Shown here: piece after piece, positions 11,656 to 11,782 of the stretch
Numbering within the stretch: the stretch's first letter is position 1
Layout: each line of letters starts with the position of its first letter
Origin: an uncultured bacterium
GTDB taxonomy: Bacteria; Actinomycetota; Coriobacteriia; Coriobacteriales; Coriobacteriaceae
Direction of reading: 5' to 3'
Length of the DNA stretch: 11,782 nt
Assembly: GCA_905214895.1 (NCBI GenBank)
Contig: CAJMNP010000018.1
Location: forward strand, 1 to 11,782
Notes under the pieces: generated by a model
Told to the model about the DNA's origin: nothing
Seen by the model: only the letters and a program-made list of their open reading frames with translations
The model's database searches: none
Translations under genes and position numbers: made by a program

Positions 11656-11693
11656 AAATAAAACGGGGCGCACCGGACCCCCGGCACGCCCCG
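11656..11693 (-). terminator. Intrinsic terminator of a leftward gene lying beyond the window's right edge
   Basis: CGGGGCG and CGCCCCG (11664-11670, 11687-11693) pair around an inner CCGG/CCGG stem. On the minus strand TTTTATTT follows. It separates the EamA gene from whatever lies to the right. Confidence 0.75.
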
Positions 11694-11748
11694 CTACTGT
11701 AGCAACAACCAGCGTTGCACCGCAATCCAGCCCACTAAAGCATTTTGT

Positions 11749-11772
11749 TCCGCCGTTCTACCGAACGGCGGA
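11749..11772. repeat. Short hairpin near the right edge
   Basis: Perfect 10-base arms TCCGCCGTTC and GAACGGCGGA around TACC. No T-run adjoins it in the visible sequence, and its partner gene is outside the window. Confidence 0.5.
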
Positions 11773-11782
11773 CCGGCCGACG

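Overview
The window is high-GC, densely coded and bacterial. The gene content (nickel-pincer lactate racemase, an aquaglyceroporin, PEP carboxylase, a HisRS with a Cys-rich insertion) and the style of the intergenic repeats suggest a gut actinobacterium of the Coriobacteriia, probably Collinsella-like. That placement rests on family resemblance as I remember it, not on a search.

Left part (1-3971), the lactate racemase locus. The end of larC (nickel-pincer cofactor synthesis) enters from the left on the + strand, followed after 2 bases by a TetR-type regulator. Facing it on the - strand are larA (lactate racemase, with a TTG start) and, 49 bp downstream, a MIP-channel gene resembling the lactate facilitator larD. 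LarC, as seen here, stops at the end of its N-terminal domain. The convergent genes tetR and larD are separated by a large structured inverted repeat (element A) that contains a bidirectional terminator. Between larA and the next gene, ppc, lie 657 bp without a gene, filled with degenerate repeats and a second, related inverted repeat (element B).

Middle (3972-8656), housekeeping genes on the - strand. These are ppc (PEP carboxylase, anaplerotic oxaloacetate synthesis) and hisS (histidyl-tRNA synthetase). Each has its own promoter-like -10 hexamer and a hairpin after its stop, so they look like separate transcription units.

Right part (8661-11782), transport and peptide metabolism on the - strand. 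This holds the remains of an MFS transporter with its middle deleted, an M20-family amidohydrolase/deacylase, and an EamA (DMT) permease. Each is bounded by hairpins, one of them a 90-bp imperfect palindrome that overlaps the amidohydrolase stop codon. At the far right is a terminator belonging to a gene outside the window.

The most unusual signal is the pair A/B. They are about 125-bp inverted repeats with unrelated helix sequences, but they share the same internal loop (ATTCCGCAG opposite CGAGGAC), a covarying 3-bp helix, a 2-nt bulge on the same side and a GAA-capped tip. Each sits 21-23 bp past the stop of a - strand gene. Three further left halves without right halves or with altered loops lie in tandem next to B. 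This looks like a dispersed, structure-conserved repeat family.
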